Of a stretch of 64,000 nt of DNA, positions 42,675-50,481 are shown in pieces. Positions within the stretch are counted from its first letter, which is position 1. Each line of letters begins with the position of its first letter. The notes below the pieces were generated by a model. The model saw only the letters and a program-made list of their open reading frames with translations. It made no database searches and was not told the DNA's origin. The translations under genes and the position numbers were made by a program. The stretch comes from Conexibacter woesei Iso977N (GTDB taxonomy: Bacteria > Actinomycetota > Thermoleophilia > Solirubrobacterales > Solirubrobacteraceae). Location of the stretch: the NCBI RefSeq assembly GCF_000424625.1, contig NZ_AUKG01000002.1, positions 372,001 through 436,000 on the forward strand. Direction: 5' to 3'.

Positions 42675-43379
42675 CTACGACGGCAGGTCGAAGCGCGCGG
42701 TCCGGATCCGGTGGGCGGTCGCGGTTGCCCAGGGCGCGCCGAGGGCGTCGAGGGCTGAGGCGGACTCCTCGACGTCGTAGGTCACGCGGCGCAGCGTGAC
42801 CGCGTCGATGTCCTCGGTGTCGTCCCACGTCGCGTAGGCGGCGCGGGTGTCGCCGTCCCAGGGCAGGCCGACCGAGCCCGGGTTGACGAGCTCGGCGCCG
42901 CCCTCGGCCGAGCGCAGGAACTGCAGGTGCGTGTGGCCGAAGACGATCCGCGCCTGCGGGATCTCCAGCAGCATCGCGGCGTCCTCAGCGCTCGCCTCCG
43001 GCCCGAAGGCGACGACGTCGGACTGCGGCGAGGCGTGCACGAAGAGCGTGTCGCCGAGCACGACCTGCCTCGGCAGCCCGCCGAGCTCCTGGACCGCGCC
43101 CGGCCCGAGCGCCTCGCGCACGAACGCGTTGGCGCCCCTGATCACCGGCTGGTCGAACGCCGACCCCGGATCGGCCTGCCAGCGCTCCCAGTTGCCCTGG
43201 ATCCACGTCGTGTCCTCGGGCAGCCCGCGCAGGATCTCCACGCACTCGACCGGCCACGCGCCGAACGCCGAGTAGTCGCCGCCGAGCAGGAAGCGGGTCG
43301 CGCCATGCTCGCGCGCGTCGGCCAGGACCGCCTCCAGCGCGGGCCGGTTGCCGTGGATGTCATACAAGATCGCGAGCAT
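42675..43379 (-). CDS. metallophosphoesterase (YfcE/MJ0936-like)
   Basis: A 234-residue calcineurin-like phosphoesterase. The metal-binding series is complete apart from a changed third motif: YDIHGN (Asp7, His9), GGDY, GNWE where most have GNH(E/D), FVHASP and FGHTH. Such enzymes cleave phosphodiesters or phosphomonoesters with two metal ions. The substrate is unknown. The stop lies seven bases from the convergent histidine kinase stop. It is divergent from the GNAT gene with 20 bases between starts. Confidence 0.88.
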   Translation of the reverse strand: MLAILYDIHGNRPALEAVLADAREHGATRFLLGGDYSAFGAWPVECVEILRGLPEDTTWIQGNWERWQADPGSAFDQPVIRGANAFVREALGPGAVQELGGLPRQVVLGDTLFVHASPQSDVVAFGPEASAEDAAMLLEIPQARIVFGHTHLQFLRSAEGGAELVNPGSVGLPWDGDTRAAYATWDDTEDIDAVTLRRVTYDVEESASALDALGAPWATATAHRIRTARFDLPS

Positions 43380-43399
43380 GTCGCCATCATGCCTGGCCG

Positions 43400-44002
43400 A
43401 TGGAGCTCCGTGGACCGCATCTGACCCTGCGCCTGCCGCACCCCGACGACGCCCCCGCCCTGCTGGCGCTGGCCTCCGACCCGGAGGTGACGCGCTGGTT
43501 CTCGTGGGGCCCGTACACGAGCGTCGATCAGCCGATCGCGTGGATCGAGGCCCAGGCGGCGCGGCGCGAGGCGGGCGACCAGCTCGACTTCGTCGTCCAC
43601 GACCGCGAGCACGGGCCGATCGGCGTCACCGGCCTCGGGGAGCTGTCACGGCGCGACCGCCGCGCGATGGTCGGCACGTGGTTCGGCCGCGAGCACTGGG
43701 GCACCGGCGCCAACGCCGAGTCCAAGGCGCTGATCGCCCACGCCGCGTTCGCGATCTGCGGGCTGGAGCGCCTCGGGGCGTACTCCAACCCCGACAACGC
43801 GCGCAGCGCCAACGCGCTGGAGCGCGTCGGCTTCACGCGCGAGGGGACGCTGCGCGGCTGGCACCGCCACGGCCCGCAGCAGCTCGACGTCCACATCTTC
43901 GGGATGCTGCGCGGCGACTGGGAGGACGGGCCGCTGCACGACGTCAAGGCGGCGGTGATCGGCGTCCCTCCGGCGCCCTGGCTGCTAGGAGATGAGGCGT
44001 GA
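43400..44002 (+). CDS. RimJ/RimL-type GNAT acetyltransferase
   Basis: A 200-residue GNAT. LRLPHPDDAPALLALASDPEVTRWF at the N-terminus, GTWFGREHWGTGANAESKALIAHAAF as the acetyl-CoA motif and NPDNARSANALERVGF as motif B place it with ribosomal-protein/aminoglycoside type acetyltransferases. Its stop overlaps the start of the ABC ATPase gene (GTGA), so it is the first gene of an operon with the ABC exporter that follows, an arrangement sometimes seen in self-resistance loci; this is only suggestive. Confidence 0.87.
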   Translation: MELRGPHLTLRLPHPDDAPALLALASDPEVTRWFSWGPYTSVDQPIAWIEAQAARREAGDQLDFVVHDREHGPIGVTGLGELSRRDRRAMVGTWFGREHWGTGANAESKALIAHAAFAICGLERLGAYSNPDNARSANALERVGFTREGTLRGWHRHGPQQLDVHIFGMLRGDWEDGPLHDVKAAVIGVPPAPWLLGDEA

Positions 44003-44709
44003 GCACCGATGCCCCGCCCGCCGTCGCCGCCCTCGAGGTCGCCGGCCTGACCCGCAGCTACGGCCGCCTCGTCGGCCTGCACCCGTTCGACCTGACCCTC
44101 CAGGCCGGCGAGTGCGTCGCGCTGATCGGCGCCAACGGGTCCGGCAAGTCCACCGCGGTCCGCACGATCGCCGGGCTCCTGGAGCCGACCGAGGGGACCG
44201 TCCGGATCTGCGGCCACGACCCGCACGACGAGCCCGACGCCGAGCAGGCGCGCGCACTGCTGGCGCTCGTCCCCGACACGCCGCTGCTCTACGACGACCT
44301 GACGGTCCGCCAGCACCTGGAGCTGACCGCGCTCGCCCACGGTGTCGCGGGCGACGGGGCCGACGAGCGGATCGACGCGCTGCTGGAGCGCCTCGACCTC
44401 ACGGCGCGCGCCGGCTTCCTGCCGACCGAGCTGTCGCGCGGCATGCGCCAGAAGACCGGCCTGGCCAACGCGCTGATCCGGCCGAGCAAGGTGATGATCC
44501 TGGACGAGCCCGTCGTCGGCCTCGACCCGCCGTCGCAGGAGCTGCTCGGCGTCGTGCTGCGCGAGGCCAAGGCCGCCGGGACCGCGATCCTGATGACCAC
44601 GCACCAGATGTACTTCGCCGAGGGCCTGGCCGACCGCGCCGTCGTGCTCGCCGAGGGCGGGATCGTCGACCAGGGCCCCTGGGACGAGGTGCGCGCGCGT
44701 GGCCACTGA
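43999..44709 (+). CDS. ABC transporter ATP-binding protein
   Basis: A 236-residue ABC ATPase. Walker A GANGSGKST (about residues 43-51), signature LSRGM in place of LSGGQ, Walker B VMILDEPVVGLD, and a switch His in MTTHQM. The altered signature resembles drug-exporter and ABC-2 ATPases. The start is GTG 43999, overlapping the GNAT stop. The stop overlaps the next gene by 11 bases. It pairs with the 533-residue membrane protein. Confidence 0.92.
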   Translation: MSTDAPPAVAALEVAGLTRSYGRLVGLHPFDLTLQAGECVALIGANGSGKSTAVRTIAGLLEPTEGTVRICGHDPHDEPDAEQARALLALVPDTPLLYDDLTVRQHLELTALAHGVAGDGADERIDALLERLDLTARAGFLPTELSRGMRQKTGLANALIRPSKVMILDEPVVGLDPPSQELLGVVLREAKAAGTAILMTTHQMYFAEGLADRAVVLAEGGIVDQGPWDEVRARGH

Positions 44710-46300
44710 GACCGCGATCGCCGCGCCGGCGCCGCCGCGCGTCCGGCCCTCGGACCTACGGCGCTTCTGGCGCGGCGTGCAGGAGCCGCCCGGGATCCTC
44801 AAGCGGCTGGAGCCCGTCTACTACGTCTTCATCACGATCGCGATCTTCGGGCCGCTGGTCTACGGCACGGTCAGCCAGGCGCTGGCCGACGTCGCGACCG
44901 GCCGCGCCGTCGCGGTCTGGGGCCCGGCGCTGGCGCTGGCCGGGCTGCTGGCGGTCGTCCGCTGGGGCGCGGTCCAGGGACCGGTGGTGTTCTCCGTCCC
45001 CGACGTCGCGCACCTGCTCGGCGCGCCGCTGCGCCGCGCCGACCTCGCGCTCGGGCGGCTGGTGCGCGCGCTGCTGGTCGCCGCGGGTGCGGGCGCCGTC
45101 CTCGGCGGGCTGATCCTGATCGGCGCCGCCGGCGACGGCCGCGGGATCGCGGTCGCGCGCGGCGCCGGGTTCGTGGTGGCCCTGGCGTTGTTGATGGTCT
45201 TGGGCGTCGCGGCCGCCGGTCTCGTGCAGGCCAGCGCGCGCTGGGACCGCGGCTCGCGGCTGCTGACCTGGCCGCTGCTGGCGATCGCCGCCGGGCTGGT
45301 CGTCGCCGCCGGCGACGGCGGGACCACCGGACGCCGCATCGCGATGTGGTCCGGCCCGTGGGGCTGGGCGATCGCGCCGCTGGAGAAGGCGGTCCGCGCA
45401 TGGCCGTTGGCCATCGTCCTGCTCGCGGTCCTGACCGCGGCGGCGACGCTGCTCGCGTTCGCCCGGCGCGGCAGCACGCCGACCGAGCGCCACCTCGTCC
45501 GCGCCGAGGCGCGGCAGGGCGCGCTGGCCGCGGTGTACTCCATGAACGCGCGCTACGTCCGGCGCTCGCTGTCGAGCGTCGGCGCGCGGCCCGCCCGCGC
45601 GCCGCGGCTGTTCGGCCTGCTGCCGCGCCCGCGCGACGAGCGCTGGGCCGTCCCGTGGCGCGACGCCGCCGCCCTGCTGGCCGCGCCGCAGCGCCTGGTC
45701 GAGGCGGTCGTGCTGGCGGTCGGCGGCGCCGCGCTGGCGCTCGTCAACGGCGCGCACCCGGCCGGTGTCGGCCTCGGCGCGTTGTTGTTGTTCTTCGCCG
45801 GCTCCCGGATCCTGGAGCCGCTGCGCGCCGAGACCGACCAGCCGAGCCGCGCCCGCGTGCTCTACGTCGCGGCGATGCCGCGGCTGCTCGTCGCGCACGC
45901 GTTCGTCCCGATCGTCGTCGTGGCGACCGGGACGCTGCTCGCCACGCTCGGCGTCGCAGCCCTCGGCGCGCTCCCGGCGCACGGCGCGACCGCGGCGGTG
46001 CTGCTCGTCCTGACGGCGATCCCGATCACGCTCTGCGCGGCGCTGTCCTCACGCCGCGGCGGGCAGATGTCGCCGTCGGTGATGGCGACGGCGACGAACG
46101 ACCAGACGGGGATGATGCTGGTGCTCGTGTTGCTGTGGGTGATCCTGTTCCCGGTGATCGCGGCGGGGATCACGATGGTGGCGATCGGCGTGACGGTGCA
46201 GAACGGGACGACGGGGACGCCGCAGCTGGTGGCGGGGTTGTTCGCGGCGACGGCGGTGTTGTCGATCTCGCTGGCGGCGTCGAGGTTTGCGCCGGGCTGA
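44699..46300 (+). CDS. ABC exporter membrane subunit, large
   Basis: A 533-residue polytopic protein with about 12 hydrophobic segments in two halves joined by a charged cytoplasmic loop (about residues 255-325). It has no clear ABC2_membrane motif, but PDVAHLLGAPLRRADLALGRLVRALL is the coupling-region type seen in two-component actinobacterial exporters. The start is GTG 44699, inside the 3' end of the ATPase gene, so the two are translationally coupled. Cargo unknown. It is followed directly by the large inverted repeat. Confidence 0.8.
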   Translation: MATETAIAAPAPPRVRPSDLRRFWRGVQEPPGILKRLEPVYYVFITIAIFGPLVYGTVSQALADVATGRAVAVWGPALALAGLLAVVRWGAVQGPVVFSVPDVAHLLGAPLRRADLALGRLVRALLVAAGAGAVLGGLILIGAAGDGRGIAVARGAGFVVALALLMVLGVAAAGLVQASARWDRGSRLLTWPLLAIAAGLVVAAGDGGTTGRRIAMWSGPWGWAIAPLEKAVRAWPLAIVLLAVLTAAATLLAFARRGSTPTERHLVRAEARQGALAAVYSMNARYVRRSLSSVGARPARAPRLFGLLPRPRDERWAVPWRDAAALLAAPQRLVEAVVLAVGGAALALVNGAHPAGVGLGALLLFFAGSRILEPLRAETDQPSRARVLYVAAMPRLLVAHAFVPIVVVATGTLLATLGVAALGALPAHGATAAVLLVLTAIPITLCAALSSRRGGQMSPSVMATATNDQTGMMLVLVLLWVILFPVIAAGITMVAIGVTVQNGTTGTPQLVAGLFAATAVLSISLAASRFAPG

Positions 46301-46492
46301 GGTGGTTGTCCGCGGGGTGTTGAGCGGCGCTGCGGCGCGTGCGGTGGGTGGTGTTCAGCGCGGCCGTGTTGAGGTGCCGCTCCGCGTGGTTTGGTGGGCA
46401 TCGATGGGAGAGTCGTTTGGTGTGGCGCCGTCGTTGGCGGTGTGGCTGGGTGGTGGTGGTGCTTCCGGGCGCGGTTCGGGGCCGAACGGGTG

Positions 46493-46541
46493 GGTCAACG
46501 GCAGTTAGGGGTTCTCTGCGAACCCCTAACTGCCGTTGACC
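46493..46541. repeat. perfect 22-bp inverted repeat, left unit
   Basis: Arms at 46493-46514 and 46520-46541 are perfect complements, with the loop TCTGC. The arm starts GGTCAACGGCAG and ends TTAGGGGTTC. It could form a very stable hairpin and act as a terminator for the exporter operon on its left. Confidence 0.88.
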
Positions 46542-46585
46542 TCTTCGGGGTCCCGATTCGGAGCCGAATTGGCGACTCTGGAGCG

Positions 46586-46628
46586 CAACGGTGCATTTGG
46601 GTCCTATGCGAGCCCCTATGCACCGTTG
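46586..46628. repeat. second palindromic unit, right
   Basis: CAACGGTGCAT (46586-46596) pairs perfectly with ATGCACCGTTG (46618-46628), with further GGG/CCC pairing inside and a CTATGCGA-like centre. It resembles the left unit in outline (CAACGG ends, GGGT-CCTnTGCGA-CCCCT core), so the two appear to be diverged copies of one repeat. Confidence 0.75.
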
Positions 46629-46850
46629 ACCCCTTCGTTCGTCCCCGAACTTCGCCCCGAAGCACCACGAAGGCCCAGCCACACCGCCAACGGCGGCGCC
46701 GCCAACCGGGCTGGTCGCCGTCGATGCCCTCCAAACCACGCGCCACATCGCCGCCGCACGGCCGCGCTGAACACCACAACCGCCGCGCCGCACCACCGCC
46801 AACACCCCGCGGAGAACCGCAGCGCCGCCAACGCCCCGCGGAGACCTCAG

Positions 46851-47603
46851 TCAGTCCGAGCGCCGCGCGTCCCAGCGGAAGCCGCGGATCGCGAAGAACA
46901 GCCCGATCAGCGTCCACACGCACACGATGCACAGCCCGGATGCGTTGTCGCTCAGCGACCGCCCCGACACCAGCGCGCCTGACAGGCCGTCGATGATGTG
47001 CACGAGCGGCAGCACCTGCGCGAGGTGGAGCAGGAACTGCGGCGCGTCGTTGACGTCGTAGAAGACGCCGGAGATGAAGATCACCGGCAGGAAGATGATG
47101 TTGTTGTACGCCGCGGCCGCGTCGTAGTTCGGGACGATGTGCGACCACGCGACGCCCAGCGACGCCAGGCAGACGACGCCGAACGCCGTGTACACCAGCA
47201 GCTCGACCCAGTCCTTGGGCCAGCCGGTCCCGAAGATCAGATCGCCCGCGATGATCACCAGCGCGAGCTGGATCACCGCGTTGGCGACGGCATTGCCGAA
47301 CACGCCGAGCAGGTAGGAGCCCTCGGGCAGCGGCGTGCCCTTCATCCGCTTCAGCACGCCCTGCTCGCGCAGGAACGTCAAGTTCATGACCAACGACGAG
47401 AAGGTGGTGGCCATGATCGACATCCCCGCGATGCCGGGGATCAGGACGTTGAGGTTCTTCTGGTTGCCGGCGAAGATCGCGCCGAAGAGCGCGAGGAACA
47501 GCAGCGGCAGCAGGAAGTTGAAGAACGCGGCGCTCGGGTTGCGCCAGAACATCTTGCGCTCGAGGCGGTACTGGTGCCACGCCAGGGTCAACGCGTCGGA
47601 CAT
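46851..47603 (-). CDS. ABC-2 type transporter permease (DrrB-like)
   Basis: A 250-residue membrane protein with six hydrophobic segments and the ABC-2 pattern: RNPSAAFFNFLLPLLFLALFGAIFAG near the N-terminus, LREQGVLKRMKGTPLPEGSYLLG as the coupling helix, and FLPVIFISGVFY before the last pair of helices. It forms the channel of an exporter with the ATPase encoded upstream (TGATG overlap). DrrAB-type systems export drugs, lipids or polyketides; cargo unknown here. Confidence 0.92.
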   Translation of the reverse strand: MSDALTLAWHQYRLERKMFWRNPSAAFFNFLLPLLFLALFGAIFAGNQKNLNVLIPGIAGMSIMATTFSSLVMNLTFLREQGVLKRMKGTPLPEGSYLLGVFGNAVANAVIQLALVIIAGDLIFGTGWPKDWVELLVYTAFGVVCLASLGVAWSHIVPNYDAAAAYNNIIFLPVIFISGVFYDVNDAPQFLLHLAQVLPLVHIIDGLSGALVSGRSLSDNASGLCIVCVWTLIGLFFAIRGFRWDARRSD

Positions 47604-48523
47604 CAGGCGCCGACCTCCTCGGCCGCGGCGGCGGCTTCCTCGTCGCTCGTGACCGGCTCGGCGGTCAGCTCCAGGTAGACGTCCTCCAGCGACGGGCGCG
47701 CGACCGACAGGTCCTGCAGCGCCTCGCCGCGCGCGAGCGCGGCACTGGTCAGCTGGTGCAGCAGCGCGGTCGGGTCGTCGCTCTCGCGCGTCTCCAGCTG
47801 GCCGGTCTCGGCGCTTCGCCAGGACACCGTGTAGCGCGAGGACGACGCGCCCAGCTCGGCGGGCGGGCCCTCGGCGACGATCCGGCCCTCCTTGACGATC
47901 GCGACGCGATCGCACAGCGCCTGGGCCTCGTCGAGGTAGTGCGTCGTCAGCAGGACGGTCTTGCCCAGCTCCTGCAGCGAGCGCACGACGTCCCACGCGG
48001 CGCGGCGCGCGGCCGGGTCGAAGCCGGTCGTCGGTTCGTCGAGGAAGATCAGCTCGGGGTCGCCGATCAGCGCGAGCGCGAAGTCCAGGCGGCGCTGCTG
48101 GCCGCCCGAGAGCTGGCGCGAGAGCGCGTCGCGCTTCTCGTTCAGTCCGGCCAGCTCCAGGACCTCGTCGACGTCGCGCGGATGTGGGTAGAAGCGCGCC
48201 CAATGCGCGACCGCCTCGCGGACCGTCACGTGCCGGTACATGCCCGACGACTGCAGGACGATCCCGACGCGCTTGCGCAGGTCTCGCGGCGCGTGCTCGG
48301 GGTCGTGGCCGAGGACCGAGACGATCCCGCCGTCGCGCTTGCGGTAGCCCTCGAGGATCTCGACCGTCGAGGTCTTGCCGGCGCCGTTGGGGCCGAGCAG
48401 GCCGAAGACCTCGCCCGGCGCGACCTCGAAGTCGATGCCGCGCACCGCGGCGAACGACCCATAGGACTTGCGCAGATCGCGCACCAGGATGGCGGGTGCA
48501 GAGGCGGCCACGCCTTCATTCAA
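47603..48523 (-). CDS. ABC transporter ATP-binding protein (DrrA-like)
   Basis: A 306-residue ABC ATPase: Walker A GPNGAGKTS, Q-loop LQSSGMY, signature LSGGQQRR, Walker B LIFLDEPTTGFD, switch TTHYLDEA. The C-terminal 80 residues form the extra domain typical of DrrA-like exporters (SVARPSLEDVYLELT). The start is unclear: TTG 48523 gives the longest form, GTG 48511 is possible. It is divergent from ppx with only about 11 bases between starts. Confidence 0.92.
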   Translation of the reverse strand: MNEGVAASAPAILVRDLRKSYGSFAAVRGIDFEVAPGEVFGLLGPNGAGKTSTVEILEGYRKRDGGIVSVLGHDPEHAPRDLRKRVGIVLQSSGMYRHVTVREAVAHWARFYPHPRDVDEVLELAGLNEKRDALSRQLSGGQQRRLDFALALIGDPELIFLDEPTTGFDPAARRAAWDVVRSLQELGKTVLLTTHYLDEAQALCDRVAIVKEGRIVAEGPPAELGASSSRYTVSWRSAETGQLETRESDDPTALLHQLTSAALARGEALQDLSVARPSLEDVYLELTAEPVTSDEEAAAAAEEVGA

Positions 48524-48534
48524 GCAGCGCGCGC

Positions 48535-49446
48535 ATGAGAAGCTCTGTCACGTTGCGTAGAGCAGCCTGCATCGACATCGGCTCCAACACGACGCGGCTG
48601 CTCGTCGCCGAGCCCGATCCTGCGCATCCAGGGGCGCTCGTGGAGGTCGCCGCGCACCGCGCGTTCGTGCGCCTGACGGCCGCCGAACGGCGCTCCGGGA
48701 TCCCGGAGGACAAGGCGGCGGCGATCGCCGAGGCGGTCGCCGAGCAGGCGCTGACCGCACGCGCCAACGACGTGCTCGCGCTGCGCGTCGTCGCGACCGC
48801 GGCGCTGCGGGACGCGCCCGGACGGGATCGGCTGATCGCGCGCCTCAGCGCGGCGGCGGGCGTCCCGGTCGAGGTGCTCAGCGGCGAGGAGGAGGCGCGG
48901 CTGGCCTTCGCGGGCGCGACCGCGCCGCTGGCCGGCGACGGCGACGGCATCCGGTCCGTGGTCGTGGCCGACGTCGGCGGCGGCTCGACCGAGCTGGCCC
49001 ACGGCGCGCCGGGCGCCGTCCCGGGCTGGTGGGCGTCGCTGCCGATCGGCTCCGGCGCGCTGGCCGAGTCCTTCGACGGCGCCGACCCGCCGACGGCGCA
49101 GCACGTCGCCGCCGCGCGCGCCGCGGCCCGCGCCGCGCTGCACACGGTCGGCTGCCCGGAGGCCGAGGTCGCGTGGGCGGTCGGCGGCAGCGCGACGTCG
49201 CTGCGCCGGCTCTGCGGCGAGGAGCTGACGGCCGCCGCGCTGGAGGACGCGCTGGAGCGCGTGATCGCCGCGCCCGCCGCGGTCGTCGCCTTCGACCTCG
49301 ACCTCCACGTCGAACGCGTGCGGCTCCTGCCCGCGGGTCTGGTCCTGCTCGCCGAGGTCGCGCGCGCCGCGGGTTGCCCGTTGCACGTCGGCTGCGGCGG
49401 CCTCCGTGAAGGTGTCGTCCTCGACCTGCTGGGACAAGAGGAGTAG
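48535..49446 (+). CDS. ppx: Ppx/GppA-family exopolyphosphatase
   Basis: A 303-residue member of the short actinobacterial Ppx/GppA type. ACIDIGSNTTRLLV is the phosphate 1 motif, SGEEEARLAFAGA carries the catalytic Glu region, VVADVGGGSTEL the phosphate 2 motif and WAVGGSATSLRR the adenosine/phosphate end. It removes terminal phosphates from polyphosphate or pppGpp. The next three genes encode two CHAD proteins and polyphosphate kinase, so polyphosphate is the likely substrate. Confidence 0.92.
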   Translation: MRSSVTLRRAACIDIGSNTTRLLVAEPDPAHPGALVEVAAHRAFVRLTAAERRSGIPEDKAAAIAEAVAEQALTARANDVLALRVVATAALRDAPGRDRLIARLSAAAGVPVEVLSGEEEARLAFAGATAPLAGDGDGIRSVVVADVGGGSTELAHGAPGAVPGWWASLPIGSGALAESFDGADPPTAQHVAAARAAARAALHTVGCPEAEVAWAVGGSATSLRRLCGEELTAAALEDALERVIAAPAAVVAFDLDLHVERVRLLPAGLVLLAEVARAAGCPLHVGCGGLREGVVLDLLGQEE

Positions 49447-49462
49447 AAGAGACCCAGCACCG

Positions 49463-49954
49463 ATGGCGAAGGCACGCGACATCCCCGGCCTCGACGGCCG
49501 CCACAGCTTCCGCGCGACCGCGCGCGAGGCGGTCGCGATCCGTGCCGACGAGATGTGGGAGCACGCGGCCGGCGTGCTCGACACCGAGGACATCGAGCGC
49601 GTCCACGACATGCGCGTCGCGACGCGGCGGCTGCGCGCGGTCCTGGAGGTCTTCGCGCCCGCCTTCGAGAAGGCGCAGCACCGGGCGGTCCTGAAGGACG
49701 TCGAGGCGCTGGCCGACGCGCTCGGCGCGCGCCGCGACCCCGACGTGCAGCTCGCGGCGCTGATGGAGATCGGCGCGCAGCTCCCGGAGGCCGACCAGCC
49801 CGGAGTCGCGGCGTTCGCCGCGCGCGTGCGCGCGGAGCAGGGCGACGGCAACGCGATCCTGGCGGCGGCGCTCAGGCACGCCGAGGACCACGACCTGCGC
49901 GGCCGGATCGACGCGCTCGTCGCGGAGACGGAAGCGGAAGCGGTGCCCTCGTGA
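49463..49954 (+). CDS. CHAD-domain protein, first of two
   Basis: A 163-residue all-helical CHAD protein. The conserved basic/histidine helix VHDMRVATRRLRAVLE sits at about residues 47-62. CHAD domains bind polyphosphate through such His/Arg/Lys-lined helices. It is about half the size of a usual CHAD domain (about 280 residues) and overlaps a second CHAD gene (GTGA), so the two probably pair to form one complete domain. It lies 16 bases after ppx. Confidence 0.88.
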   Translation: MAKARDIPGLDGRHSFRATAREAVAIRADEMWEHAAGVLDTEDIERVHDMRVATRRLRAVLEVFAPAFEKAQHRAVLKDVEALADALGARRDPDVQLAALMEIGAQLPEADQPGVAAFAARVRAEQGDGNAILAAALRHAEDHDLRGRIDALVAETEAEAVPS

Positions 49955-50481
49955 AGGCGCGCAAGGTCAAGGGGATCGACCCCGACGGGCGCGCCGCCGA
50001 CGAGGTCGCGAAGATCGTCGCGGTCCGGCTCGACGAGCTGTGCGCGTTCATGCCGACCGCGCGCGACCCGGCCGCGGTCCACACGCTGCACGACATGCGG
50101 ATCGCCGCCAAGCGCCTGCGCTACGTGCTGGAGCTGTTCGCGCCCGCGTTCGGCCCGTACGCCGGCGAGGCGGCCAGGCAGGCCAAGAAGCTCCAGGACG
50201 TCATCGGTGAGATCCACGACTGCGACGTCACGCGCCCGCGGATCGCCGCGCTGCGCGACGAGCTGCCCGCGGACGATCCCGCCCAGCCGGGCCTGCAGGC
50301 GCTCGACGGCGTGCTGGCCCAGCGGCGCGACGAGCAGTTCGTGCGTTTCCTGCAGCGCTGGGACAGACTGGAGGACAAGCACTTCCGCACGCGGCTCACC
50401 GAGGCGATCACATCGCGTTCACACGACGGTAACGGCAGCCCGGAACATGCGGGCATACCGTCAGAGGAGTCTCCAGCATGA
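49951..50481 (+). CDS. CHAD-domain protein, second of two
   Basis: A 176-residue CHAD protein starting with GTG 49951 inside the stop of the first. LHDMRIAAKRLRYVLELFAPAFG repeats the signature helix of its neighbour, and KKLQDVIGEIHDCDV is a further CHAD motif. The stop overlaps the ppk1 start (ATGA). Together with the first it looks like a CHAD domain split into two polypeptides, translated together with polyphosphate kinase. Confidence 0.9.
   Translation: MKARKVKGIDPDGRAADEVAKIVAVRLDELCAFMPTARDPAAVHTLHDMRIAAKRLRYVLELFAPAFGPYAGEAARQAKKLQDVIGEIHDCDVTRPRIAALRDELPADDPAQPGLQALDGVLAQRRDEQFVRFLQRWDRLEDKHFRTRLTEAITSRSHDGNGSPEHAGIPSEESPA

Larger units (their letters stand above)
46301..46845. repeat. 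near-palindromic repeat element, about 540 bp, centred at 46562
   Basis: This is the only stretch above 300 bases without a gene. Its left and right halves are imperfect inverted copies of each other, by eye about 70-75% identical over some 200 bases. Shared blocks include CCGCGGGGTGTTG, TTCAGCGCGGCCGTG, GTTGGCGGTGTGGCTGGG and GGTCAACGG, each with its inverse at the mirrored position. Two smaller palindromes (46493-46541 and 46586-46628) are placed symmetrically, and ATTCGG-AG-CCGAAT (46556-46569) lies near the centre. No transposase or coding frame. It separates two convergent ABC exporter operons. Confidence 0.8.

Noticed and set aside
43386-43399. Shared -10 box (CATCAT/CATGAT) for the divergent phosphoesterase and GNAT genes
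   Set aside because: The hexamers match the TANNNT pattern poorly and the 20-base gap leaves too little room to support a firm call.
46301-46845. Insertion sequence or miniature transposon
   Set aside because: No transposase, no obvious target-site duplication, and the two halves are too diverged for terminal repeats of a recent insertion. Kept as an unclassified repeat element.
47603-48519. ATG at 48519 as the ABC ATPase start
   Set aside because: It is out of frame with the ATPase; the in-frame choices are TTG 48523 or GTG 48511.
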